In this document: one piece after another, positions 49,642-57,484 of the stretch
Layout: each line of letters begins with the position of its first letter
Position numbering within the stretch: position 1 is the first letter of the stretch
DNA from: Aminobacter aganoensis
GTDB taxonomy: Bacteria; Pseudomonadota; Alphaproteobacteria; Rhizobiales; Rhizobiaceae
Assembly (NCBI RefSeq): GCF_014206975.1
Contig: NZ_JACHOU010000003.1
Coordinates: 62,001 to 126,000, forward strand
Length of the DNA: 64,000 bases
Reading direction: 5' to 3'
Made by a program: the position numbers and the translations under genes
Notes under the pieces: generated by a model
Database searches by the model: none
Seen by the model: the letters and a program-made list of their open reading frames with translations, nothing else
Told to the model about the DNA's origin: nothing

Positions 49642-50106
49642 ATGGATCTGAGTGATCTGATCGAGGTACCGGCAATCCTGCCGGCCTTGAAGGCGAACTC
49701 GAAGAAGCAGCTTTTGCAACTTCTCGCCGAAAGGGCCGCAGCGATTTCCGGCATCCCCGAGCGGGAGGTGTTCGACACCATCCTACAGCGCGAGCGTCTT
49801 GGCTCGACGGGTGTCGGCAATGGCATCGCCATCCCGCATGGAAAGCTCGCAGGGGTAAAGCGCATCACCGGCGTCTTTGCGCGCCTGGAAACGCCTGTCG
49901 ACTTCGAGGCGTTGGACGACCAGCCGGTCGACCTCGTTTTCCTGCTCCTGGCCCCTGAAGGCGCCGGTGCCGACCATCTCAAGGCATTGTCGCGGATCGC
50001 GCGCGTGCTGCGCGATGCCGACACGGTTGCCAAGATTCGCGGCACGCGCGATGCGTCTGCCATCCACGCGCTTCTGTCGGAAACGCCTGCGTCGCACGCT
50101 GCCTGA
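49642..50106 (+). CDS. ptsN: Nitrogen PTS EIIA component PtsN
   Basis: EIIA-Ntr of 154 residues, the output protein of the regulatory phosphotransferase chain (PtsP-NPr-PtsN), which adjusts potassium transport, carbon-nitrogen balance and surface polymers. The phosphoryl acceptor is His 66 in GNGIAIPHGKLAGV; the PTS_EIIA_2 fold continues through DLVFLLLAPEGAGADHLKALSRIARVLRD. It ends the lpt-rpoN series and is followed by a strong terminator. Confidence 0.93.
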   Translation: MDLSDLIEVPAILPALKANSKKQLLQLLAERAAAISGIPEREVFDTILQRERLGSTGVGNGIAIPHGKLAGVKRITGVFARLETPVDFEALDDQPVDLVFLLLAPEGAGADHLKALSRIARVLRDADTVAKIRGTRDASAIHALLSETPASHAA

Positions 50107-50131
50107 TTTCGATTGTTGGAAAAAGCTTGGT

Positions 50132-50158
50132 AAGGGCCGCTTCGTGCGGCCCTTTTCC
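50132..50158 (+). terminator. Intrinsic terminator after ptsN
   Basis: AAGGGCCGC (50132-50140) pairs with GCGGCCCTT (50146-50154), followed by TTCC after the paired T residues. It closes the lptC-ptsN series. Confidence 0.75.
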
Positions 50159-50204
50159 GTTTCGCCCGTCACCTCGGCCTGTGCAGCCGATGCCCTTTGC
50201 AGGG

Positions 50205-50462
50205 TCAGTGGATGGCGACGGTCGTCAGATCGTTTTCCATGGCGCCGGCAAGGGCGCGGTCACGGGCATCCGACAGCAGGATCGGCTCGCCATTGGCGGC
50301 AAACAGCGCCCACAGTTCGAGGCCGGGATCGATCTGCGTCAGGCCGGGGAAGCGGCCGAGCAGGTCGTCGCTGGACACCTTCCGGAGATAGGCGACGGAG
50401 CCTTCGCCGAGATGAGCGAGTTCACCCGTGGTCATGGTGTTTCTCTGGGCAGTATTGGGCAT
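50205..50462 (-). CDS. DUF1150 family protein
   Basis: An 85-residue protein (MTTGELAHLGEGSVAYLRKVSSDDLLGRFPGLTQIDPGLELWALFAANGEPILLSDARD...) of the DUF1150 family, found next to small heat-shock genes in alphaproteobacteria. A strong AAGGAGG site precedes the start. It follows hsp20 by 61 bp on the same strand and so is probably heat induced. Function unknown; a role with the chaperone is inferred from the constant pairing. Confidence 0.88.
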   Translation of the reverse strand: MPNTAQRNTMTTGELAHLGEGSVAYLRKVSSDDLLGRFPGLTQIDPGLELWALFAANGEPILLSDARDRALAGAMENDLTTVAIH

Positions 50463-50523
50463 GGTAGCCTCCTTCTAGCCAGGATGCCGTCACGGCCATC
50501 CCGCATGAGAGCCATCGGCAGTG

Positions 50524-50949
50524 TCAGTCTGCTACCGATATGTTTATTTTCCGTACTAGGCGTTCGGCTTCCGGTCGGTCGAGATCGACCGACAGCAGGC
50601 CGTTCTTCAGATCGGCCGCGATCACCCGCATCCCGTCGGCCAGCACGAAGCAGCGTTGGAACTGCCTTGACGCAATGCCGCGATGCAGGAACTCACGCTC
50701 CTTGTCGTCACCCTGTCGGCCACGCACGATGAGCTGGTTCTCTTCGACGGTGACTTCGAGATCGTTTTCAGCGAAACCGGCCACCGCCAGCGTGATCCGC
50801 AGCCTTTCGCCCCGTTCGTCGGCATCCCTGATGCGTTCGATGTTGTAGGGCGGATAGCTGTCGCCCGACTTGGCAAGGCGCTCCAGCGTCTTTTCCATCG
50901 TGTCGAAGCCCAGGAGAAGCGGGCTCGAGAAGGGCGTCATACGGCTCAT
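50524..50949 (-). CDS. Small heat-shock protein, Hsp20/alpha-crystallin family
   Basis: ATP-independent holdase of 141 residues. The alpha-crystallin domain spans about residues 35-125: YPPYNIERIRDADERGERLRITLAVAGFAENDLEVTVEENQLIVRG, then FLHRGIASRQFQRCFVLADGMRVIAADLKNGLLSVDL. The terminal IxI-type segment reads RKINISVAD. It has a perfect RpoH-type promoter (51019-51047) and a short leader able to pair with its GGAGGA ribosome site. It leads the DUF1150 gene. Confidence 0.92.
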   Translation of the reverse strand: MSRMTPFSSPLLLGFDTMEKTLERLAKSGDSYPPYNIERIRDADERGERLRITLAVAGFAENDLEVTVEENQLIVRGRQGDDKEREFLHRGIASRQFQRCFVLADGMRVIAADLKNGLLSVDLDRPEAERLVRKINISVAD

Positions 50950-51012
50950 GTTACAGCTTGTCCTCCGAGAGCGACATAATGCGGAAAAACCCGGATGGCA
51001 TTTTCCCGACTG
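50950..51012 (-). promoter_or_regulatory. Candidate RNA thermometer in the hsp20 leader
   Basis: The predicted leader of about 63 bases contains UUUUUCC (complement of 50983-50989), whose last six bases can pair fully with GGAGGA (complement of 50961-50966), the ribosome site, like a fourU thermometer. A UCGCU (complement of 50970-50974) near the site also recalls the ROSE motif UYGCU. Which fold forms needs structure prediction. Confidence 0.45.
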
Positions 51013-51018
51013 TTGTTG

Positions 51019-51047
51019 ATATGGTCCGCCCCGTCGGCAACTTCAAG
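51019..51047 (-). promoter_or_regulatory. RpoH-type heat-shock promoter of hsp20
   Basis: On the minus strand, CTTGAA (complement of 51042-51047), 17 bp, CCATAT (complement of 51019-51024). It matches the alphaproteobacterial sigma-32 pattern at every position of both boxes and sits about 70 bp upstream of the hsp20 start. Confidence 0.7.
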
Positions 51048-51079
51048 ACTGCAAAAAACCTGCCCAACAAGGAAAGAAA

Positions 51080-52021
51080 ATGCCCGTACCGCGCAAGATC
51101 ATCATCGACACCGACCCCGGTCAAGACGATGCCGTCGCCATTCTGCTGGCGCTCGGAAGCCCCGAATTCGATATCCTCGGAATTACCGCTGTTGCCGGCA
51201 ACGTGCCGCTGAAGCTGACTGAAAAGAACGCCCGCAAGATCTGCGAACTCGCCGGCCGCCCCGACATCAAGGTCTATTCCGGCGCCATCCGCCCGCTGAT
51301 CCGCGAACTCGTCACCGCCGAGGAAGTCCACGGCAAGACCGGCCTCAACGGCCCCGAACTGCCCGAACCCACCATGAAGCTCGAGGAGCAGCACGCCGTC
51401 GACTATCTGGTCGAGACGCTGATGCGCGAGGAAGCCGGCACCGTCACGCTGTGCCCGCTGGGCCCGCTGACCAACGTGGCGCTCGCCCTCATCCGCGAAC
51501 CCAGGATCGCGCCGCGCATTAAGGAAATCGTCCTGATGGGCGGCGGCTTCTTCGAAGGCGGCAATGTCACGCCTTCGGCAGAGTTCAACATCTATGTCGA
51601 CCCTCACGCGGCCGACGTGGTGTTCCGCTCGGGCGTGCCGATCGTCATGATGCCGCTCGACGTCACCCACAAGGCGCTGACCACCACCAAGCGCATCGAC
51701 GCCTTCCGCCAGCTTGGCACCAGGGTTGGCCTCGCCACCGCCCAGATGCTGGAGTTCTTCGAGCGCTATGACGAAGGCAAATACGGCACCGACGGCGGTC
51801 CGCTGCACGATCCGTGCGTCATTGCTTACCTTATCAAGCCCGAATTGTTCCAGGGTCGCCACTGCAACGTCACCGTCGAAACCGCTTCGGAGCTCACCAT
51901 GGGTATGACTGTCGTCGACTGGTGGGGCGTCACCAAGCGGCCGAAGAATGCCATCGTCATGCGCGACATCGACCATGACGGGTTCTTCGCCCTGCTGGTC
52001 GAGCGTCTCGGCCGTCTGTAG
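51080..52021 (+). CDS. Inosine/uridine-preferring nucleoside hydrolase family protein
   Basis: Calcium-dependent N-ribohydrolase of 313 residues that splits nucleosides to base and ribose. The metal-binding signature KIIIDTDPGQDDAVAILLAL is at residues 6-25, followed by GITAVAGNVPL, the middle EIVLMGGGFFEGGNVTPSAEFNIYVDPHAA and the C-terminal GGPLHDPCVIAYLI with the conserved His-Asp. AAGGAAAG precedes the ATG. A ribokinase gene lies nearby on the other strand, consistent with ribose salvage. Confidence 0.9.
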   Translation: MPVPRKIIIDTDPGQDDAVAILLALGSPEFDILGITAVAGNVPLKLTEKNARKICELAGRPDIKVYSGAIRPLIRELVTAEEVHGKTGLNGPELPEPTMKLEEQHAVDYLVETLMREEAGTVTLCPLGPLTNVALALIREPRIAPRIKEIVLMGGGFFEGGNVTPSAEFNIYVDPHAADVVFRSGVPIVMMPLDVTHKALTTTKRIDAFRQLGTRVGLATAQMLEFFERYDEGKYGTDGGPLHDPCVIAYLIKPELFQGRHCNVTVETASELTMGMTVVDWWGVTKRPKNAIVMRDIDHDGFFALLVERLGRL

Positions 52022-52056
52022 TCACGTTTCCGCTCCGGACATGACGGGCGAAAGCA

Positions 52057-52084
52057 AAAGGGGCGGCGCGAGCCGCCCCTTTCA
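52057..52084. terminator. Bidirectional terminator between nucleoside hydrolase and LysE genes
   Basis: AAAGGGGCGGC (52057-52067) pairs exactly with GCCGCCCCTTT (52072-52082) around GCGA. T-rich ends on both strands let it serve both convergent genes. Confidence 0.75.
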
Positions 52085-52104
52085 TGTCCAACGGTGTCTT
52101 TGCC

Positions 52105-52719
52105 TTACTTGGCCCGCGAAAACGCCAGCCACACGCCGCCGCCGACCAGGAACGTGCCCGATATCCGGGTCATCAGCTTGAGGCGCCTGGCTGACAGGAA
52201 CCTGCCGGCGCGGCCAGCCGCCACTGCATAGGTTGAATCCGACAGCGCGGCGAACACCATGGCGGTGATGCCCATGATGACGATCTGCTGGGCGTAGTTG
52301 GCGGTTGGGTCGATGAACTGAGGAATGAACGCGCCGAAGAAGATCAGCGTCTTTGGATTGCTGATGGCGACCAGGAAACCCTGCAGGAAGAAGCCGCCAC
52401 GCGGGCGCTTCGGCGAACCGTCCGCTTCCAGCCTGCCGCTGGAACGGAACATCTGGATGCCGAGCCAGATCAGGTAGGCCGCGCCCAGCAGCCGCACCCA
52501 CTCGAACCAGTGTCCCATCGTTTCGATCATCTGGTTGAGCCCGATGCCGACGATGGCGATCATGACGGCCACGCCGAGCTGCGTGCCGGCGACATTGGCA
52601 AGCCCGGCGCGGGTGCCGTGCCGGATGCTCGAGGCGATGATCAACGTGACGGTCGGCCCCGGTATCAGCACGATGACGATGCAGGCGACGACATAGGCGG
52701 CGTAAAGTTCGAACGACAT
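52105..52719 (-). CDS. LysE-family translocator
   Basis: Second LysE/RhtB-type exporter in the window, 204 residues with six membrane spans. Signature: ACIVIVLIPGPTVTLIIASSIRHGTRAGLANVAGTQLG at residues 12-49 and FFLQGFLVAISNPKTLIFFGAFIPQFI at about residues 110-136. The ATG at 52719 has GGAGGAA upstream; the longer in-frame extension overlaps rbsK and is not used. Likely an amino-acid or homoserine-lactone-type exporter; substrate unknown. It lies 67 bp behind the ribokinase gene. Confidence 0.87.
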   Translation of the reverse strand: MSFELYAAYVVACIVIVLIPGPTVTLIIASSIRHGTRAGLANVAGTQLGVAVMIAIVGIGLNQMIETMGHWFEWVRLLGAAYLIWLGIQMFRSSGRLEADGSPKRPRGGFFLQGFLVAISNPKTLIFFGAFIPQFIDPTANYAQQIVIMGITAMVFAALSDSTYAVAAGRAGRFLSARRLKLMTRISGTFLVGGGVWLAFSRAK

Positions 52720-52786
52720 GTCCGTTCCTCCGGCGGTCGCCTGGCAGTAAGCACGCAGAATTTGCGCGTGTCCAGCGAAGGGAAGC

Positions 52787-53686
52787 TCAACCCTTGAGCG
52801 CGGCATCCACCTCGGCTGCGAGCGGGATCGCGGGCTGGGCGCCCGGCTTGAGGCAGGCGAGCGAACCGGCTGCCGCGGCGCGGCGAAGCGCGTCTTCGAG
52901 CCCAAGCCCAGCCGACAGGCCGGCGGCGAGATAGCCGCAGAAGGTGTCGCCGGCGCCGACCGTGTCGACCGGCGTGATCTTCAGCGCGTCGACACGGCTG
53001 AGGTCGTCGCCCTTGGCCGCCAGCACGCCGTCGCCGCCGAGCGTGACGATGACGGTCGCACCCGTTCGGCGGGTGAATTCGCCCATCCGGGCGGACCGTT
53101 CGCCGGCAGGAAGGTTCAGCGCGTCGGCATAGAGGTCGAATTCGGTTTCGTTGGCGACGACATAGTCGGCCTTGCCGACGAAGCTTGCGGCCTCCGCCCG
53201 GAAGGGGGCGGTGTTGAGCATGGTCACCGCGCCGGCCTTGCGCGCCGCATCGAGCGCTGCATCCACCGTGGACAGCGGGATTTCGTGCTGCAGCAGCACG
53301 ACGTCGCCCTTCTTGAACTGCGCCTTGGCGAGGTCGCCCTGCACTACCGAGCCGTTGGCGCCGGGCACCACGGCGATCATGTTCTCGCCGTCGCCGCCGA
53401 CCAGGATCAGGGCGATGCCGGTGGCTGCCTGGATTTCGGCGACGCCGCCGAGGTCGACGCCGCCCTCCTTGAGATAGGCTGTGGCCTCGCCGGCGAAGGC
53501 GTCCTTGCCGACCGCGCCGACCATCCGCACCTTGGCACCCGCACGCGCCGCCGCGAGCGCCTGGTTGGCACCCTTGCCGCCGGGCGCGGACTTGAACTCG
53601 TTGCCGGGAACCGTCTCGCCGGGGCCGGGGAGGCGCCCGACGGTTGCGATGAGGTCGAGGTTGATGGATCCGACAACGGTAATCAC
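52787..53686 (-). CDS. rbsK: Ribokinase
   Basis: PfkB-family sugar kinase of 299 residues, phosphorylating ribose to ribose 5-phosphate. Signature 1 is GGKGANQALAAARAGAKVRMVGAVGKDAFA (residues 36-65) and signature 2 is VDTVGAGDTFCGYLAAGLSAG with catalytic Asp. The N-terminal GSINLDLIATVGRLPGPGETV is typical of RbsK. The start is GTG with AGGAGAC upstream. The nucleoside hydrolase to the left would provide free ribose, though the two are not in one operon. Confidence 0.9.
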   Translation of the reverse strand: MITVVGSINLDLIATVGRLPGPGETVPGNEFKSAPGGKGANQALAAARAGAKVRMVGAVGKDAFAGEATAYLKEGGVDLGGVAEIQAATGIALILVGGDGENMIAVVPGANGSVVQGDLAKAQFKKGDVVLLQHEIPLSTVDAALDAARKAGAVTMLNTAPFRAEAASFVGKADYVVANETEFDLYADALNLPAGERSARMGEFTRRTGATVIVTLGGDGVLAAKGDDLSRVDALKITPVDTVGAGDTFCGYLAAGLSAGLGLEDALRRAAAAGSLACLKPGAQPAIPLAAEVDAALKG

Positions 53687-53783
53687 GACAGTCTCCTGAA
53701 AACTCGGCGGAAACTATCCTGTGTCGCCGGCACTTGCCAGATGGCCGCGTGTCATTTGCCGGGCGAAAAGGCGATGTTCCGCC

Positions 53784-54677
53784 CTATCGCGCCACCTGGC
53801 CGGCCTCCCAGCCGAGAATGGCGCGCTTGCGCGTCAGGCCCCAGTGATAGCCGGTGAGCGCGCCGGATTTGCCGAGCGCGCGGTGACAGGGCACCACGAA
53901 GGAAAGCGGGTTGGCGCCGACGGCGGCACCCACGGCGCGGCTGGCTTTCGGCGCGCCGATCTCGGAGGCAATCGACGAGTAGGTGCAGGCCCGGCCCATC
54001 GGGATCTTGAGCAGGGCTTCCCAGACGCGGACCTGGAAATCGGTGCCGATCATCACCACCCTGAGCGGCTGGTCCTGGCGCCAGCGCGCCGGGTCGAAGA
54101 TGCGGGCCGCGTAAGGTGCCGTGGCGCTCATGTCCTCGACATAGCTGGCGTTGGGCCAGCGGCCGGACATGTCGGCAAAGGCTTCCCGCTCTTCGCCGGC
54201 ATCATTGAAGGACAGGCCGGCAAGGCCACGGTCTGTGACCATGACGAGCGCCACGCCGAAGGGCGAGATGTGGTAGCCGTAGCGGATGGTGAGCCCGGCG
54301 CCGCGCGTCTTGTAGTCGCCCGGCGACATCGCCTCGTGGGTGACGAACAGGTCGTGCAGGCGCCCCGGGCCGGACATGCCGAGTTCGAACGATGTTTCGA
54401 GCAGCGGCAGGCCCTCGTCCAGCAGCTTGCGTGCATGGTCGAGCGTCACTGCCTGCAGGAAGGCCTTCGGCGACAGGCCGGCCCAGCGGCTGAACAGCTT
54501 CTGCAGGCCGGTCGGCGTCTCGCCGACTTCGTCGGCCAATGCGTCGAGCGAAGGCTGGTCGCGATAGTCGAGGCTGATCTTTTCGATCACCCGGCGAACG
54601 GTCTCGTATTCGGCGCCGACGGGCGTGATGTCCTGCTGCAGGGTGGCGATGGGGCTCATTCTCGTCTGGGCGTTCAT
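53784..54677 (-). CDS. AraC-type HTH fused to methylated-DNA-protein cysteine methyltransferase (Ada-like)
   Basis: A 297-residue repair protein. The N-terminal AraC-like part (LDALADEVGETPTGLQKLFSRWAGLSPKAFLQAVTLDHARKLL) precedes an O6-alkylguanine transferase with FQVRVWEALLKIPMGRACTYSSIASEIGAPKASRAVGAAVGANP and the acceptor Cys in VVPCHRALGKSGALTGYHWGL. The metal-binding Cys domain of full Ada (the methylphosphotriester sensor) is missing, so it repairs DNA but probably senses damage differently. AAGGAGAC precedes the ATG at 54677. Confidence 0.9.
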   Translation of the reverse strand: MNAQTRMSPIATLQQDITPVGAEYETVRRVIEKISLDYRDQPSLDALADEVGETPTGLQKLFSRWAGLSPKAFLQAVTLDHARKLLDEGLPLLETSFELGMSGPGRLHDLFVTHEAMSPGDYKTRGAGLTIRYGYHISPFGVALVMVTDRGLAGLSFNDAGEEREAFADMSGRWPNASYVEDMSATAPYAARIFDPARWRQDQPLRVVMIGTDFQVRVWEALLKIPMGRACTYSSIASEIGAPKASRAVGAAVGANPLSFVVPCHRALGKSGALTGYHWGLTRKRAILGWEAGQVAR

Positions 54678-54739
54678 GGCGATGTCTCCTTGAACGCCAA
54701 TATCGGCTGCCTCACCGGCAATTCCCACCCGATTCCTGC

Positions 54740-55234
54740 TCACCGCGTCCGTGCCGTGGCCAATGCGCGCGAAAACGCGGTGGCAAAGCTCTCGCGGTCG
54801 TCGGGATTGAGGAAACTGCCGATCGGCACGCTCTTTTCGCGCGACTCGACTGCCATGCCGGTGATGCCGATCTCGTCATGGCGGGACACGGCAAACCGTG
54901 CCCAGAACGGGTTGAAGTGGAAGCTCTCCGATTTGCCGGACGGCGCGGTCTTCAGGATGTCGAGGCTGGTGCGCGACACGCTCACCTCCTCGCGGGCACG
55001 GGCGGCGCGGTAGTTGAGCCGGAAGGCGACGTAGAGCGCGACCACGTCGAGGCCGAAGAAACCGAAGATCGGCCAGGCGCCGTGGCTGAGGAAGAAGACG
55101 CCGGTGACGATCCAGCCAAACAGCAACGCCCCCATGAGGATCATGAAGCCGGTGCGGCCGAGCGACCGGTGCGGCAAGAGCAGCGCCTTGAAGAAGGGCT
55201 CGTCAGCGGCAAAAGTGGCGTTTGTCTCGCTCAT
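54740..55234 (-). CDS. DUF2244 membrane protein
   Basis: A 164-residue inner-membrane protein with two spans (about residues 29-47 and 54-72) and a cytoplasmic C-terminal domain beginning RLNYRAARAREEVSVSRTSLDILKTAPSGK and ending FLNPDDRESFATAFSRALATAR. This is the DUF2244 family, commonly divergent from nth in alphaproteobacteria, as here. Function unknown. Confidence 0.87.
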   Translation of the reverse strand: MSETNATFAADEPFFKALLLPHRSLGRTGFMILMGALLFGWIVTGVFFLSHGAWPIFGFFGLDVVALYVAFRLNYRAARAREEVSVSRTSLDILKTAPSGKSESFHFNPFWARFAVSRHDEIGITGMAVESREKSVPIGSFLNPDDRESFATAFSRALATARTR

Positions 55235-55256
55235 GCCGGTTAATTATAGAGAGGCG

Positions 55257-56066
55257 ATGAAAAACCCCAAGCCCAAAGATAGCAGCAAGACTTCGACAGG
55301 TGGTCGCAGCACCGGCGCCGGCAAGAAGAAGCCGTCGGCCCGCCGCCCCCGTTCGCTCTATTCGGTGGATGAAGTCCGCGAGATCTTCCGCCGCTTCTCC
55401 GTCCAGCGGCCGGAGCCGAAGGGCGAACTCGAGCACGTCAACGCCTTCACCTTGCTGGTGGCGGTGGTGCTGTCGGCCCAGGCCACCGACGCCGGCGTCA
55501 ACAAGGCGACGCGGGCGCTCTTCGCCATCGCCGATACGCCGCAAAAGATGCTGGCGCTGGGCGAGGAAACGGTCGGCCAGCACATCCGCACCATCGGCCT
55601 GTGGCGCAACAAGGCCAAGAACGTGATTGCGCTTTCGCAGGCCCTGATCCGCGACCATGGCGGCGAGGTGCCCGACGACCGCGACCAGCTCGTCGAGCTG
55701 CCGGGCGTCGGCCGCAAGACCGCCAACGTCGTGCTCAACATGGCCTTCGGCCAGCACACCATGGCGGTCGACACCCATATCCTGCGCATCGGCAACCGTA
55801 TCGGGCTGGCGCCCGGCAAGACGCCCGACCAGGTCGAGGCGATGCTGGTGAAGATCATCCCCGACGAATTCATGCGCCATGCCCATCACTGGCTGATCCT
55901 GCACGGGCGCTACGTCTGCAAGGCGCGCAAGCCCGATTGCTGGCGCTGTGTCATCGCCGAGATCTGCAAGTCGCCGGAAAAGAGCACGAGCGAGCCGGCG
56001 CCGCTGGTGCCTTTGGACGACATCGACCCGATCGAAGTCGCCGAAGCGGAGGTTGCGGCTCAGTAA
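55257..56066 (+). CDS. nth: Endonuclease III
   Basis: DNA glycosylase/AP lyase of 269 residues removing oxidised pyrimidines. After a basic N-terminal extension (about residues 1-38, Lys/Ser/Arg rich) comes the helix-hairpin-helix LVELPGVGRKTANVVLNMAFGQHTMAVDTHILRIGNRIG, holding the catalytic Lys and Asp. The [4Fe-4S] set C-x6-C-x2-C-x5-C is CKARKPDCWRCVIAEIC. AGAGAGG precedes the ATG at 55257. Its stop overlaps the convergent DUF2214 gene by 7 bp. Confidence 0.95.
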   Translation: MKNPKPKDSSKTSTGGRSTGAGKKKPSARRPRSLYSVDEVREIFRRFSVQRPEPKGELEHVNAFTLLVAVVLSAQATDAGVNKATRALFAIADTPQKMLALGEETVGQHIRTIGLWRNKAKNVIALSQALIRDHGGEVPDDRDQLVELPGVGRKTANVVLNMAFGQHTMAVDTHILRIGNRIGLAPGKTPDQVEAMLVKIIPDEFMRHAHHWLILHGRYVCKARKPDCWRCVIAEICKSPEKSTSEPAPLVPLDDIDPIEVAEAEVAAQ

Positions 56067-56500
56067 CCGCGCGCCATCGTTGCGGCAAAGATCGGGATCA
56101 GCGCGAAAACGGCGACCTCCGCCGTGATGAAGCGGCGCACATGCGCGATCTCCGCGTCGGGCACGATGTATGCCTCGCCACCTCCAGCCGCGCGCCAGCG
56201 GGCAATGCGTATCGTGGGGGCGATGGACAGCAGTCCCACTGCGGTGAATGCCGCCATCTTGGCCCAGAAGGTCGGGTTGTAGATGAAGAATTCCCAACCC
56301 TTGAGGCCGAAATAGACCCGCGCCGCACCGATGAGCACCAGCAGTCCGGCCAGGGCGCCATAGGCGGCATCGACCCTGCCGAGCAGGGCGAGGCCACGCC
56401 GGCCGAGGCCGGGGCGCACCAGGACGGCTTCCACGGCAATTACGCCGGCGAGGGTGAAGGCGAGCAGGTGGTGGACGATCGTGAGCAAGAGGTCGGTCAT
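56060..56500 (-). CDS. DUF2214 family membrane protein
   Basis: A 146-residue protein with four membrane helices. The first begins MTDLLLTIVHHLLAFTLAGVIAVEAVLVRP with paired His residues in the membrane; others are GALAGLLVLIGAARVYFGLKG, FWAKMAAFTAVGLLSIAPTIRI and ITAEVAVFALIPIFAATMARGY. The conserved histidines suggest a haem- or quinone-linked role, but the family is uncharacterised. GAGGCAG precedes the ATG at 56500. Confidence 0.83.
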   Translation of the reverse strand: MTDLLLTIVHHLLAFTLAGVIAVEAVLVRPGLGRRGLALLGRVDAAYGALAGLLVLIGAARVYFGLKGWEFFIYNPTFWAKMAAFTAVGLLSIAPTIRIARWRAAGGGEAYIVPDAEIAHVRRFITAEVAVFALIPIFAATMARGY

Positions 56501-56622
56501 AGCTGCCTCGCGAAATCGTTTCCTGGGCGCCACGTTAGCAAAGCCGGGCCGATGTCGATATGACGGCGGTGATTGTCGCCGCATCGGTTGACGATCGGGC
56601 ACATTGCCCGCAGAATCCGGCG

Positions 56623-56850
56623 ATGGCCCTGACGCGCGACATCAACCCGATGCCGGACTGGATCCGCAGCGAACTCGTTTCGCGCGGGCTGCTTGCAGCC
56701 TATGAGGCGCGACCGGACTATCAGCGCAACGACTACCTCGGCTGGATCGGCCGCGCCAGTCGCGAAGAGACGCGCCGCAAGCGGCTCGACCAGATGCTTG
56801 ACGAACTCGAACGCGGCGGGGTCTATATGCGGATGGCCTGGAACGGCTAG
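56623..56850 (+). CDS. YdeI/OmpD-associated-type small protein
   Basis: A 75-residue protein whose sequence PDWIRSELVSRGLLAAYEARPDYQRNDYLGWIGRASREETRRKRLDQMLDELERGGVYMRM matches the C-terminal module of the YdeI/OmpD-associated family (RP.Y.R..YL.WI..A...ETR.KRL..ML). Here the module stands alone. The start at 56623 lacks a good ribosome site; an in-frame ATG at 56560 is an alternative. Function unknown. Confidence 0.72.
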   Translation: MALTRDINPMPDWIRSELVSRGLLAAYEARPDYQRNDYLGWIGRASREETRRKRLDQMLDELERGGVYMRMAWNG

Positions 56851-56937
56851 CTGGCGGACATTGTCGGCGCTTTCTGGCCTGCTGCCTCGGCTGTCATCCG
56901 TGCTAGACCGGCGTCCTGTTTTCACGGAGCCTCATCG

Positions 56938-57471
56938 ATGACCGTCTTTTCCCTTGCCGACATTCCCGTCATCGAGACCGAACGCACGATCCTGCGCGCG
57001 CATCGCATCGATGATTTCGAAGCCTATGCCGCAATGTGGGCGGATCCCGTGGTCACGCGCTTCATTGCCAAGCCGCGCACGCGCGAGGAAAGCTGGCAGC
57101 GCTTCCTGCGCCATGCCGGCTCATGGTCGCTGCTCGGCTATGGTTTCTGGGCGATCGAGGACAAGGCGACCGGCCGCTTCATCGGCGAAGGCGGCTTCCA
57201 CGACCTGAAGCGCGACATCGTGCCTTCGATCGAAGGCACTCCGGAAGCAGGCTGGGGTTTCGCCGCGGACATGCACGGCAAGGGCATTGCCAGCGAGGCG
57301 GTGGCGGCCTTTGTGCGCTGGGCCGACAGCCGCTTCGAGGGCCGCACGGTGTGCATCATCGATCCGCTCAATGGTGCCTCGCTGCGGGTCGCCGAAAAGC
57401 ACGGCTACCGTGAAATCGGCCGCACCACCTATCACGGCGAGCCGACGATCCTGCTCGAACGCCAAGGCTGA
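56938..57471 (+). CDS. GNAT-family N-acetyltransferase, RimJ/RimL-like
   Basis: A 177-residue acetyltransferase. It shows ETERTILRAHRIDDFEAYAAMWADPVVTRFI at the N-terminus, the acetyl-CoA-binding stretch GWGFAADMHGKGIASEAVAAFVRWAD and the C-terminal NGASLRVAEKHGYREIGRTTYHGEPTILLER. This is the Acetyltransf_3 pattern of ribosomal-protein and small-molecule acetylases. The substrate cannot be predicted. It converges on the BTLCP protease gene. Confidence 0.87.
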   Translation: MTVFSLADIPVIETERTILRAHRIDDFEAYAAMWADPVVTRFIAKPRTREESWQRFLRHAGSWSLLGYGFWAIEDKATGRFIGEGGFHDLKRDIVPSIEGTPEAGWGFAADMHGKGIASEAVAAFVRWADSRFEGRTVCIIDPLNGASLRVAEKHGYREIGRTTYHGEPTILLERQG

Positions 57472-57484
57472 CGTTCGAAGGGGA

